Program-made: the position numbers and the translations under genes
Notes under the pieces: generated by a model
What the model saw: only the letters and a program-made list of their open reading frames with translations
What the model was told of the DNA's origin: nothing
The model's database searches: none
Part shown: positions 1-6,693 of the stretch, piece after piece
How positions within the stretch are numbered: position 1 is the stretch's first letter
Layout: each line of letters begins with the position of its first letter
From: Rickettsiales bacterium
GTDB lineage: Bacteria; Pseudomonadota; Alphaproteobacteria; Rickettsiales; UBA1997
Assembly (NCBI GenBank): GCA_031269065.1
Contig: JAIRWJ010000046.1
Location: 1 to 7,618, forward strand
Reading direction: 5' to 3'
DNA length: 7,618 nt

Positions 1-1
1 T

Positions 2-478
2 CTGAGAGAGCTGGTGAAAAAACTGGAACTTGAAGATAGAGTGGAATTTCTCGGAAAACAGGATATACTGACGGTATATTCTCATATGAAGAAAGCTCTG
101 ATACATGTTTGCCCTTCCCGGACCGAAGGTGGTGGGGCAGTCAATCTGGAAGCCCAGGCCTGTGGCTGTGCTGTTATCGGCTCGAGAGTGGGTGGTGTTC
201 CAGAATACATCATTGACGGTGAGACTGGTTTGCTTTTCGAGAGTGAAAATGTTGACGATCTTACAAATAAGATTACACTGCTATTGAATAATGATCTTCT
301 CAGAAATAAGCTAATTAGCAACGGCATCGTCCATGCACAAAAATTTAGTATCGACCGTATTGGTACCAGATATCTAGATCTCTATGGAGAGTGTCTAGAA
401 AATTACAGATTTGGGAACTTTATTCCCTGGTCTGATTTAACTAAAAACATTGTAAGGGAGTTTAAACTATGGAAATGA
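2..478 (+). CDS. Glycosyltransferase, GT-B fold family 1/4 (5'-truncated by window edge)
   Basis: This is the C-terminal part of a nucleotide-sugar-dependent retaining glycosyltransferase (Glycos_transf_1 domain), acting in the cytoplasm or at the inner face of the membrane. The frame is open from base 2, and the residues before the GTG at 14 (LREL) continue the usual family helix, so that GTG is an internal Val and the true start lies upstream. Numbering from that Val as 1, the drVeFLGkq strand is at 9-16. The signature E-x7-E is E38..E46 within PSRTEGGGAVNLEAQACG, and the GSRVGGVPEYI..GETGLL nucleotide-binding segment is at 56-74. About 155 residues remain, against a usual 350-400. The stop (476-478) lies inside the following kinase-like gene, indicating translational coupling. 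Donor and acceptor sugars cannot be told from sequence. Surface polysaccharide or LPS synthesis is the likely setting, by inference only. Confidence 0.9.
   Translation: MRELVKKLELEDRVEFLGKQDILTVYSHMKKALIHVCPSRTEGGGAVNLEAQACGCAVIGSRVGGVPEYIIDGETGLLFESENVDDLTNKITLLLNNDLLRNKLISNGIVHAQKFSIDRIGTRYLDLYGECLENYRFGNFIPWSDLTKNIVREFKLWK
455..460 (+). promoter_or_regulatory. Shine-Dalgarno site of the phosphotransferase gene
   Basis: AGGGAG lies 8 nt before the ATG at 469 and within the 3' end of the glycosyltransferase coding sequence. It fixes the start of the phosphotransferase despite the 10-nt gene overlap. Confidence 0.7.
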
Positions 479-1416
479 TTCCAATGATAGCCCAAAGGGA
501 CTATGGCCTAGGAGTTAACAGCACAGAGATAATCCAGAAAGGCTATGAAAATGATGTGTGTCTGCTGAAATGTAACGGAGGGAAAAAACTTGTTCTCCGG
601 ATTTCCAAGAACAATGATAAACTTAGCGGTGACTTTCTCTACGAAGCAGAAATTATAGAGCAGCTGCGCTCGTCAAAACTTCCAGTGCCCTCTATGCTGA
701 AGACTCTAGATGGAAGGCCCGTAGCTGAAATAGATGGCAGACCAGCAGTGCTTTTTGAATTCATGGAGGGAAAACGTGTCCTTCTGGATGTAGAAAATAC
801 TCCTGCCCCTGGGACCATAGAGGCCGCTGGAGGACTATTGGCAAAGATCCACAGGGCATTAGATGAAAAGTGCTTCGGTCCAAAAAATAAAACATCTAGA
901 AATATTTTCAGCGAGTTTAACAAATTAATTTCCAAAGAGAGTTTGATCCAACAGAGTTTCAGCAACGGCGATGAACTAATCAACGATTGCAAAAGGTACT
1001 ATGACTTTGGCAAATCTAATTTTCGAGAGAACTGTATAATTCACGGTGATTACAGGGCTCAAAATCTTCTGGCTAGAGATGATGGCAGCATTTCGGCTAT
1101 ACTCGACTTTGACTGGTGCTGTCCGGGTCCGGCAGAAAAGGATCTAGCTCTGGCTCTGGTCGAATGGAGTTTCCCTGATAGAGCTCCGAGCTACAGAAAG
1201 GACGTCTTTGATCTTTTTCTCCGAGGCTATGAAAATGAGATGAAAGCTCCTCTGGATAGAAAAATCATGAAAAATTGGATCTGCTTTGCCTGTCTGTCCG
1301 ATGCTGCAACCTATGTGTCAGGTCTGGTGGATGGATTAGAAGAGATGGAAGAAAATAAAGAAATAAAGTGCTATATGTACAAAAAATTTAGATTTTTTGA
1401 AAATGTTGATTTCTGA
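469..1416 (+). CDS. Phosphotransferase of the APH / choline kinase / homoserine kinase II fold
   Basis: A 315-residue cytosolic small-molecule kinase of the protein-kinase-like APH family (PF01636). The N-lobe carries a nucleotide-binding beta strand (KKLVLRIS, 39-46) and a helix Glu (YEAEIIEQL, 59-67) that would pair with the ATP-contacting basic residue. The catalytic Brenner motif is HGDYRAQN at 192-199 (Asp194 as base, Asn199 for metal). The DFG-equivalent is DFDW at 213-216, followed by the typical PAEKDLA segment (221-227). Length is normal for the family. The ATG at 469 has a strong Shine-Dalgarno (AGGGAG, 455-460) eight bases upstream and overlaps the glycosyltransferase by 10 nt. The substrate is unknown: members phosphorylate choline, ethanolamine, homoserine, sugars, fructosamine or aminoglycosides. 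Coupling to a glycosyltransferase favours a surface-decoration or amino-alcohol/sugar substrate (inference). The family assignment is secure; the substrate is not. Confidence 0.88.
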   Translation: MEMIPMIAQRDYGLGVNSTEIIQKGYENDVCLLKCNGGKKLVLRISKNNDKLSGDFLYEAEIIEQLRSSKLPVPSMLKTLDGRPVAEIDGRPAVLFEFMEGKRVLLDVENTPAPGTIEAAGGLLAKIHRALDEKCFGPKNKTSRNIFSEFNKLISKESLIQQSFSNGDELINDCKRYYDFGKSNFRENCIIHGDYRAQNLLARDDGSISAILDFDWCCPGPAEKDLALALVEWSFPDRAPSYRKDVFDLFLRGYENEMKAPLDRKIMKNWICFACLSDAATYVSGLVDGLEEMEENKEIKCYMYKKFRFFENVDF

Positions 1417-2059
1417 ATGTAACATGCCAACGGAGCCAGAGGCGGCTCTCTACGCACCAAGAGAGGACGAGTACCTACTTTTCGGACAGACGCACATACG
1501 TTCTACCTATTCCTATGGAGATACTCAAATACATCTAAATTTGTCCTCTGGTAGGGTTGGCCTTGGAGCTAACATGGTTACCCTGCCATCAGGAAGGAAG
1601 ATTCTTGTCTCCGAAAGACCGGACAGCAGGGAGAGGGCAGAGGCACTTTTCTACTCCTATTTTGAAGAGGGTATTGGAGTATTTATAACTCTTACCGGGA
1701 AGAACCAAGTTGGTACTCACGAGGTAGTGAATTTTCGCGTGGGCGACACTGTGGGAAACTATAGGGTAGCAAAGGTCGCTCTAGTTGAGGAGCTGGAGCC
1801 GGATTTACATCTATACCAAATGACTCTAGAGTGTGCGGGAAACGGGAGAACCCTCTATCAGCTGAGGTACACCGGCTGGCAGGACGAGGGGCTTGTGGTA
1901 GAGCTTGGCCCAAATAGGTTCGGGGAAGACGCGGATGAGAAGAGTGTACTAAAATTATTGGAAGATAAAGATAATACGAATCAGGCCTTCAAACATTCCT
2001 CTAAATGCAGTAAAAACTTTCCCTCGGTGAGCCCGTTGAACCTGCCTATCTATTCTTAG
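1403..2059 (+). CDS. Protein tyrosine phosphatase-like protein, apparently lacking the catalytic Cys loop
   Basis: I read this ORF as a fragment or degenerate form of a classical (PTP1B/YopH-like) tyrosine phosphatase domain. Numbered from a TTG at 1397 (220 codons; ATG codons at 1403 and 1424 are alternatives, none with a clear Shine-Dalgarno), the N-part has GLGANMVTLPSGRKIL (55-70), matching the family's NANYI..-YIATQGP stretch. A helix AEALFYSYFEEGIGVFITLTG (81-101) matches dFWrMvwe..v.vIVMLT. YRV..V.LVEELEPDLHLYQMTL (122-144) follows, then LRYTGWQDEG (156-165), matching the WPD loop with Pro replaced by Gln and the acid Asp163 kept. The expected HCxxGxxR[ST]G is absent; an H-S-S triplet at 200-202 lies at about the right distance. 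The C-terminus is short and polar. It overlaps the kinase-like gene, so it is probably cotranscribed. GC looks higher than in its neighbours up to about 1940. It may be a pseudo-phosphatase or a decaying gene. Family call by eye only. Confidence 0.6.
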   Translation: MLISECNMPTEPEAALYAPREDEYLLFGQTHIRSTYSYGDTQIHLNLSSGRVGLGANMVTLPSGRKILVSERPDSRERAEALFYSYFEEGIGVFITLTGKNQVGTHEVVNFRVGDTVGNYRVAKVALVEELEPDLHLYQMTLECAGNGRTLYQLRYTGWQDEGLVVELGPNRFGEDADEKSVLKLLEDKDNTNQAFKHSSKCSKNFPSVSPLNLPIYS

Positions 2060-2369
2060 CAAAACTCCAGAATGATTATGTGCCATTAGCACGGTTCTTA
2101 CCCCCTGCAAACTCATTTTCATGGTGAAATATCACTATGAGACCACTGTAGACTTTCAGACCATCGCTATGTATGTAGATCTCTCAAGTGTCTTCCCGTA
2201 TTATTGGCGTTAATTCTTTTCTGCTAGCATTTGTAATATTCTAGTAAATGTTATAGTTAAGTCTCTGATAATGTTCCCTCTGCTTTTTTCTATTATTCGG
2301 TCGCTGTGCAAATTATCTGGGTTTTAGAAGTTATCATTGAGAATGACCTCAGACAGGCGCCTGTGCCTG
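2060..2369. other. Convergent intergenic region, no recognised gene
   Basis: These 310 bp lie between the convergent ends of the phosphatase-like ORF and ligA. I see no tRNA, no long ORF and no stem followed by a T-run in either orientation, so no intrinsic terminator is evident for either gene. Two short open stretches occur in shifted frames: about 2005-2130 (frame of 2041) and 2076-2210 (with an ATG at 2121, 30 codons, no Shine-Dalgarno). Neither is recognisable. Either could be residual coding sequence of the truncated phosphatase gene or chance. Confidence 0.5.
2353..2364. repeat. Perfect 12-bp palindrome downstream of ligA
   Basis: ACAGGCGCCTGT is its own reverse complement and starts 6 nt beyond the ligA stop codon. 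An overlapping hairpin, CAGGC - 6 nt - GCCTG (2354-2369), is also possible. No T-run follows on either strand, so it is not a standard rho-independent terminator. It could be a protein-binding site, part of a rho-dependent end, or chance. Confidence 0.35.
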
Positions 2370-4496
2370 CTACTCCTCTGACAGCAGCCGGTTCCATTCC
2401 TCCTCGTCGATCACTTGGATGCCCAGTTCTCGGGCTTTTTCTAGTTTGCTTCCGCTGTTCCGGCCGAAAACCAGCAGGTCGAGCTTGCTGGAAACACCGC
2501 TAAGAATCTTTGCACCTCGTTCTTCGGCCCGGGCTTTGGCTTCGGACCGAGTCATGCTGTCTAGAGTTCCCGTGAACATAAGGGTTTTGCCCTGGAACTT
2601 GCCATGAATTACAAGGCCAGAAGTGGCAGAATAATTCTCTATAGTCAACAGATCCTTCAGTTCCTTTATCATCTCAATATTTCTTCTATCTTCGAAGTAG
2701 TCTAGTATGGCATTCGCCGTTTTTTCTCCTACACCATCCATGGAACAGAATCTTCTATATTCTTCGCTATTTCTCTGGTTGAACAGGTCTTTTTCTAGGG
2801 CTGCCCTGAAGCTCTCCAGCAGGCCATCGATGGATCTGTAGTTCTTTGCTAGCAGCTTTGCTGTGATTTCGCCTACAAATCTGATGCCTAGAGCGTAGAG
2901 AAATCTGTCCAGCGAAATGTTTCGGGATTTATCTATGCTGGCAAAGAGTTTCTCTAGAGATTTTTTTCCGAAGCCTTCGGAGTAGAGCAGGGGAGTTGAC
3001 GGATAGTCGGTCACAACGGTTTTCACTGGATGCCCGGACTCATATTCAAGAGTTATTACCTTTTCTCGCTCCTCTAGTCTAAATATGTCCGCAAACTTCC
3101 GAACTCTGCTCTCGCTGTAGAATTTTTCTATCTGCTTTTCTCCAAGACCTTCTATATCAAAGGCATTTCTCGATACAAAATGCCTCAGGCTCTCTAAAAC
3201 CTGGGCTGAGCATCTAATGCCGCCGGTACATCGGAGTATCACATCGGAGTCGTAGGACTTTGCTGGGCTACCACATATAGGACATCTGTCCGGAAAGACA
3301 AATTTTCTAATGTCCTGCCCCCTCCTGTCGATATTGACAGACACTATCTGGGGAATAACATCGGCGGCCCTCTGGATCACGACCTCGTCTCCCTCTCGGA
3401 TATCTTTTTTTTCTATTTCGTCTCTGTTATGAAGGGTGGCATTGGAAACAATCACGCCGCCCACATTGACTGGGTCGAGTCTGGCAACAGGAGTCAGAGC
3501 TCCTGTTCTCCCAACTTGGATATCAATTTTTCTCAGAACCGTCACAGCCCTTTCGGCCGGAAATTTATGGGCCAGAGCCCACCTAGGATGGTGGCTGACA
3601 GAACCAAGCCTTTTCTGCAGAGCTAGATCATTGATTTTATAAACGAGACCATCCAAGTCATAGTCCAGGCTATGTCTCAGTTTTCCAAGAGAATCAAAGA
3701 AAGTCATGATTTCATCCAGGTTTCTGCAAAATTTTGTTTCCAGAGCTGTGCAAAGTCCAAATTGGGAAAATATTTTCAGAAGATTTTCCTGAGTTCCTAT
3801 TTCAAACTCGCCTGAAAATTCTCCCATGGCATAGACAAAATATTTGAGATTCCTCCGAGCCGTAACAGATGTGTCTAGCTGTCTCAAAGAGCCAGCGGCG
3901 GCGTTTCTCGGATTTGCAAAGAGCTTATCGCCGGTCTCCTGATTTTTCAGGTTCAGCTGCAGAAAATCACTCTTCGACATGTAGATCTCACCTCTTACCT
4001 CAAAAATTTTTGGAGGCTCCGGAGAATTCAGTTTTTGGGGCAATGATTTTATTGCCCTCAGGTTCTCTGTTATGTCTTCGCCTACAAATCCATCACCCCG
4101 GGTAGAACCCTGGCCAAATACTCCATCTCGGTAGAGGGCGGAAAACGATAAACCGTCTATCTTTGGTTCGCAGAAAATACCCAATTCTTCCTCTGTGCCG
4201 AGAAATCTCTGACATCTTTCCAAAAAATCTCCAATATCAGACCGGTCAAAGCCATTGGCTAGAGAAATCATAGGAATCCTGTGCTCGACCTTAGAAAAAA
4301 AGTCCAGAACTCTGTAGCCAACACTGTCAAGGACACTTCTGTCTGCCCACTGGGGATATTTTTCCGCCAATTCTCTGAATTCCAGCTTCAGCCTATCGTA
4401 GTCAGCATCATTCATTATGGGATCATCCCGACTATAATAGGCTTCGTTCGCCGCAAGAATCTTTTTTCCTAGTTCCTCCAGCCTATCCTTTTCCAT
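2370..4496 (-). CDS. ligA: NAD-dependent DNA ligase LigA
   Basis: Seals nicks in duplex DNA during replication and repair, using NAD+ to adenylate its active-site lysine. The 708-residue product is complete (E. coli LigA has 671). Domain Ia with the NMN-binding YYSRDDPIMNDADYD is at 20-34. The adenylation domain has catalytic Lys112 in EPKIDG (110-115), STRGDGFVGEDIT at 131-143, FEVRGE at 165-170, NPRNAAAGSLRQ at 195-206, DGLVYKI at 282-288 and HKFPAE at 310-315. The OB fold begins near GRTGALTPVARL (329-340). The zinc finger uses C405, C408, C423 and C429. Helix-hairpin-helix repeats are seen around 450-460, 536-550 and 586-598, and a BRCT domain occupies about 631-708. The ATG lies 3 nt after the tdk stop and has no clear Shine-Dalgarno, suggesting expression by coupling. 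It is the last gene of the trcR-rplY-tdk-ligA run. The family call is certain. Confidence 0.99.
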   Translation of the reverse strand: MEKDRLEELGKKILAANEAYYSRDDPIMNDADYDRLKLEFRELAEKYPQWADRSVLDSVGYRVLDFFSKVEHRIPMISLANGFDRSDIGDFLERCQRFLGTEEELGIFCEPKIDGLSFSALYRDGVFGQGSTRGDGFVGEDITENLRAIKSLPQKLNSPEPPKIFEVRGEIYMSKSDFLQLNLKNQETGDKLFANPRNAAAGSLRQLDTSVTARRNLKYFVYAMGEFSGEFEIGTQENLLKIFSQFGLCTALETKFCRNLDEIMTFFDSLGKLRHSLDYDLDGLVYKINDLALQKRLGSVSHHPRWALAHKFPAERAVTVLRKIDIQVGRTGALTPVARLDPVNVGGVIVSNATLHNRDEIEKKDIREGDEVVIQRAADVIPQIVSVNIDRRGQDIRKFVFPDRCPICGSPAKSYDSDVILRCTGGIRCSAQVLESLRHFVSRNAFDIEGLGEKQIEKFYSESRVRKFADIFRLEEREKVITLEYESGHPVKTVVTDYPSTPLLYSEGFGKKSLEKLFASIDKSRNISLDRFLYALGIRFVGEITAKLLAKNYRSIDGLLESFRAALEKDLFNQRNSEEYRRFCSMDGVGEKTANAILDYFEDRRNIEMIKELKDLLTIENYSATSGLVIHGKFQGKTLMFTGTLDSMTRSEAKARAEERGAKILSGVSSKLDLLVFGRNSGSKLEKARELGIQVIDEEEWNRLLSEE

Positions 4497-4499
4497 AGA

Positions 4500-5093
4500 C
4501 TAGCCAATGCCCGAAGAGTTTTCGGAGAATTTCTGACCCGATTTGAAACACTTTTCGCAGACAGGCGCAAACACAGCCTCCTCTCCCTCTATTTCTATGT
4601 CAGCATTGCTTCCTACCAGCTTTTTGGTGTAGGTAGCCTTTTCTCCACAGATACTGCAGAGGGCTGTCAGATTTATAACTTTATCGGCCACTTTTAGCGC
4701 CAGAGGATAGATCTCCCAGTATTTACCATTCGCTATTCTATCCAGTCCCCCTAGGAGGACAATTTTTCCTTTCTCTTTCAAAGAACTTATCGTTTCCTCA
4801 AAATCCTCTGGTCTAAAAAACTGTACCTCATCGAATACAATTACGTCGGCAGTACTGCCAGCTGCCTCTCGAATATCATCTATGCTCTTTGCGGCCAATG
4901 GCTTCACTCCTTTGTCTCTGGAGACAATGAACCCCACGTCTCTCGTGTCCACAGTTGGCTTGAAGCATTCAAAATGTCTGCCGATTTCTCGTACTCTCCC
5001 TATGAGGCTCGAACTCTTGCCAGAGAACATACAGCCCGTGTAGAAAGTAACACTTCCTCTGGCCATAGGAGGTTCCAAATCTCTAGTGACCAT
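4500..5093 (-). CDS. tdk: Thymidine kinase (type II, TK1-like)
   Basis: Phosphorylates thymidine to dTMP with ATP in the cytosol (pyrimidine salvage). Numbered from a GTG at 5096 (198 codons), the P-loop is GCMFSGKSS at 21-29 and the Walker B/catalytic segment is FDEVQFF at 88-94, with Glu90 the expected base. GGLDRI..GKYWEIYP at 116-131 matches the family's G-L-D segment. Zinc ligands are C147/C150 (CSIC) and C180/C183 (CEKC). Length is normal (about 190-200). The start is uncertain: GTG at 5096 overlaps the rplY stop by 4 nt, ATG at 5093 (used here) by 1 nt, and ATG at 5066 gives the conventional MARGSVTFYTG start but lacks a Shine-Dalgarno. All keep the P-loop intact. The tight junctions to rplY and ligA indicate cotranscription. 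Placing dTMP salvage directly before DNA ligase ties DNA precursor supply to nick sealing (inference). Confidence 0.96.
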   Translation of the reverse strand: MVTRDLEPPMARGSVTFYTGCMFSGKSSSLIGRVREIGRHFECFKPTVDTRDVGFIVSRDKGVKPLAAKSIDDIREAAGSTADVIVFDEVQFFRPEDFEETISSLKEKGKIVLLGGLDRIANGKYWEIYPLALKVADKVINLTALCSICGEKATYTKKLVGSNADIEIEGEEAVFAPVCEKCFKSGQKFSENSSGIG

Positions 5094-5791
5094 CACTTTT
5101 TGCCGGCTCCGTGACCGCCGCCCCCCGCCGTAGACTGGGAAGATGTCGCTGTGGCAACTGTCGGAGCCACAGCGGCACCCGGAGCTGCAGGTGAAACCGC
5201 TACTTTACCTTCGCTAGTTTCATCATCTTTTCCTCTTCCTATAATTCGAGCTAGCATTACATCTTTTTTAAAAACTGGTCTAGAACCCTCCGGCAAAGTC
5301 AGATTTGACAGTCTCACAGATTGCCTCAGCTTCATATCCTCACAGTTGACCTCTATGAAGCTAGGAATACGATCAATGGGACAGATTAGCGGTAATTTCC
5401 TAATCATTATATTAAAATAGCCGCCTCTCTTCAGACCAATGGACCGGTCTACGTTTTTAAATCTGATGGGAACCAGCGCTCTAGCCTCCTTCCTACCATC
5501 TAGAGACAGAAAGTCCACATGCCTTGGCCTGTCGGACCTTGGATCCAGATCCACTTTATGGCAGAGCACTCTGAAATTTCGACCAGAGATCATAATGTCA
5601 AAAACCCTAGTCTCAATTCCACCTCTGAAATATTCCTTTTCAAACTCAAGAACATCAATATCCACAAACACATTATTTGAACCGCCACCGTAGACCACAG
5701 CTGGCAGTCGGTTGTTTTTTCTCAGTCTCCGGGCCGTAGAACTTCCCAGTTCTTCCCTCAGGGAGCCTTCCAATCTTATAACATCAGTCAT
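5093..5791 (-). CDS. rplY: 50S ribosomal protein L25 (Ctc/TL5 form)
   Basis: Binds 5S rRNA in the large ribosomal subunit. The 232-residue product has the N-terminal L25 domain at about 1-95, including REELGSSTARRLRKNNRLPAV (12-32) and the RPRHVDFLSL strand (88-97). The C-terminal TL5/Ctc beta domain spans about 100-186, with the IPSFIEVNCEDMKLRQSVRLSNLTLPEG segment at 142-169. This is the long form found in Alphaproteobacteria, not the roughly 95-residue enterobacterial one. Residues 187-232 are a low-complexity Ala/Gly/Thr/Ser tail ending GAGKK, probably disordered. The ATG has a good Shine-Dalgarno (GAGGA, + strand 5800-5804) 8 nt upstream. It follows trcR by 40 nt, and its TGA overlaps the tdk start. 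In many Alphaproteobacteria pth follows rplY; here tdk does. Confidence 0.97.
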   Translation of the reverse strand: MTDVIRLEGSLREELGSSTARRLRKNNRLPAVVYGGGSNNVFVDIDVLEFEKEYFRGGIETRVFDIMISGRNFRVLCHKVDLDPRSDRPRHVDFLSLDGRKEARALVPIRFKNVDRSIGLKRGGYFNIMIRKLPLICPIDRIPSFIEVNCEDMKLRQSVRLSNLTLPEGSRPVFKKDVMLARIIGRGKDDETSEGKVAVSPAAPGAAVAPTVATATSSQSTAGGGGHGAGKK

Positions 5792-5799
5792 ATAAACTT

Positions 5800-5804
5800 T
5801 CCTC
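5800..5804 (-). promoter_or_regulatory. Shine-Dalgarno site of rplY
   Basis: GAGGA on the - strand (within AGAGGAAA), 8 nt before the rplY ATG, is the strongest ribosome-binding signal of this cluster. The downstream tdk and ligA starts lack comparable sites, which suggests coupling from rplY. Confidence 0.7.
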
Positions 5805-5831
5805 TGAACTATAATTAATCACTAAATTACA

Positions 5832-6380
5832 CTAACCCTTATCAGTACCCTCTTCTATCTCTCTAACCATGGAGTTAAGCTGCGACTGGCTACAGAGGCC
5901 CAGCATAACCGGATCTATTGGCTTTATCTCCTTGATATTCCAATGTGTCTTGTTTCTTATGGACTCTATCATTGGCGTTGTCGTGTTTATCAGTCTTCTT
6001 ATCTGCCTGTTTGTTATATCGGGGAAAGATTTCAGCAAATACATTATCCCGCCCGGCTTATCCCCCCGCCTCGCCATGGGGACATAGGTATTGCTCTTTC
6101 TGCCTTTTTTTTCAGCTACGATCCCATCGGCGACGGTCTGCTTCATTTCTAACCTTCTGCTCGTATCCTTTTCACAAGCCTCTATCATTTCTCTGGTCAA
6201 CTGGTTACTGTCTACTGGATTAGATGGAGCTATGTCATTAGCTACATCCCCGTCCGCCATACCCTTTATCTCTAATATGTGTATATCACAGAACTCAGCT
6301 ATTTGCTCAAAAGTCAAAGCCGTATTCTCTATCAGCCACGCCGCTGTGGCCCTCTTCCTTAGTGGCACCCTGCTCTGCAT
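5832..6380 (-). CDS. trcR: DUF1013 protein, cell-cycle transcriptional regulator TrcR family
   Basis: A 182-residue cytosolic protein of the DUF1013 family, annotated in Alphaproteobacteria as the cell-cycle regulator TrcR. Characteristic blocks are the N-terminal helix-turn-helix-like ATAAWLIENTALTFEQIAEFC (11-31), IKGMADGDVA (38-47), LTREMIEACE (61-70) and YVPMARRGDKPGGIMYLLKSFPDITNRQIRRLI (99-131). The strongly conserved THWNIKEIKPIDPVMLGLCSQSQL is at 145-168. Length matches the family. The ATG at 6380 is preceded by GGGGA only 1 nt away, so start spacing is poor; no other upstream Met is evident, and a GTG at codon 5 is possible. It is the first gene of the cluster, with a promoter just upstream. 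Direct DNA binding is inferred from the helix-turn-helix-like N-terminus and family annotation, not shown by the sequence. Confidence 0.93.
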   Translation of the reverse strand: MQSRVPLRKRATAAWLIENTALTFEQIAEFCDIHILEIKGMADGDVANDIAPSNPVDSNQLTREMIEACEKDTSRRLEMKQTVADGIVAEKKGRKSNTYVPMARRGDKPGGIMYLLKSFPDITNRQIRRLINTTTPMIESIRNKTHWNIKEIKPIDPVMLGLCSQSQLNSMVREIEEGTDKG

Positions 6381-6415
6381 ATCCCCTAGTACTTAGATAA
6401 CAAAATTTTGTAGCT

Positions 6416-6444
6416 AGGATAGGCACATCTCCATTAATTTTCAA
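6416..6444 (-). promoter_or_regulatory. Predicted sigma70 promoter of the trcR-rplY-tdk-ligA cluster
   Basis: On the - strand, TTGAAA (+ coordinates 6439-6444, 5/6 to consensus) is followed by a 17-nt spacer and TATCCT (6416-6421, 4/6). The predicted transcript would start near 6409, giving a leader of about 29 nt before the trcR ATG. Spacing and position are ideal for the housekeeping sigma factor; no experimental support. Confidence 0.5.
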
Positions 6445-6611
6445 CAAATTTTATTTGAATAGGAGAGTGTATAAAAATTGTTTGTACCTCAGTCAGCCTC
6501 TGGACCAGTGGGAGTGGAATGTTCGGATAAAAAGATAAATTTAGTAAAAGTTTGATTTTTCTTGCATCTATTAAATATTCATATAAATTATATTTAATTC
6601 TTTCATTAGAG

Positions 6612-6617
6612 TATAAT
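6612..6617 (+). promoter_or_regulatory. Predicted -10 box upstream of the phosphatase gene
   Basis: A perfect TATAAT on the + strand 81 nt before the phosphatase ATG. No convincing -35 element sits 16-18 nt upstream (only AT-rich sequence there), so activity may need an activator, or the match may be fortuitous in AT-rich DNA. Confidence 0.35.
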
Positions 6618-6686
6618 TATCTAGTATGTTAGAGAGAATTCAGAGAGGAATCACAGGAATCTTTGGGGAAAGACTTATCAACAAAT

Positions 6687-6693
6687 AGAAGGA
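6687..6693 (+). promoter_or_regulatory. Shine-Dalgarno site of the Ser/Thr phosphatase gene
   Basis: AGAAGGA lies 5 nt before the ATG at 6699 and supports that start. Confidence 0.65.

Noticed and set aside
14..16. GTG as the true start of the glycosyltransferase
   Set aside because: The frame is open to the left edge and the preceding residues continue the family helix, so the gene is truncated by the window rather than starting here.
469..1416. Aminoglycoside resistance gene
   Set aside because: Only the general APH fold motifs are visible; linkage to a glycosyltransferase and lack of any resistance or mobile context do not support a resistance call.
2306..2503. 65-codon + strand ORF overlapping the 3' end of ligA
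   Set aside because: Mostly antisense to the conserved BRCT domain, no Shine-Dalgarno and no recognisable product.
3429..4472. Several + strand ORFs of 60-80 codons inside the ligA region
   Set aside because: They are antisense shadows of ligA, with no independent start signals or recognisable products.
5869..6396. Leu/Phe-rich + strand ORFs resembling small membrane proteins
   Set aside because: They are antisense to trcR; the hydrophobic look comes from reading the complement of charged codons.
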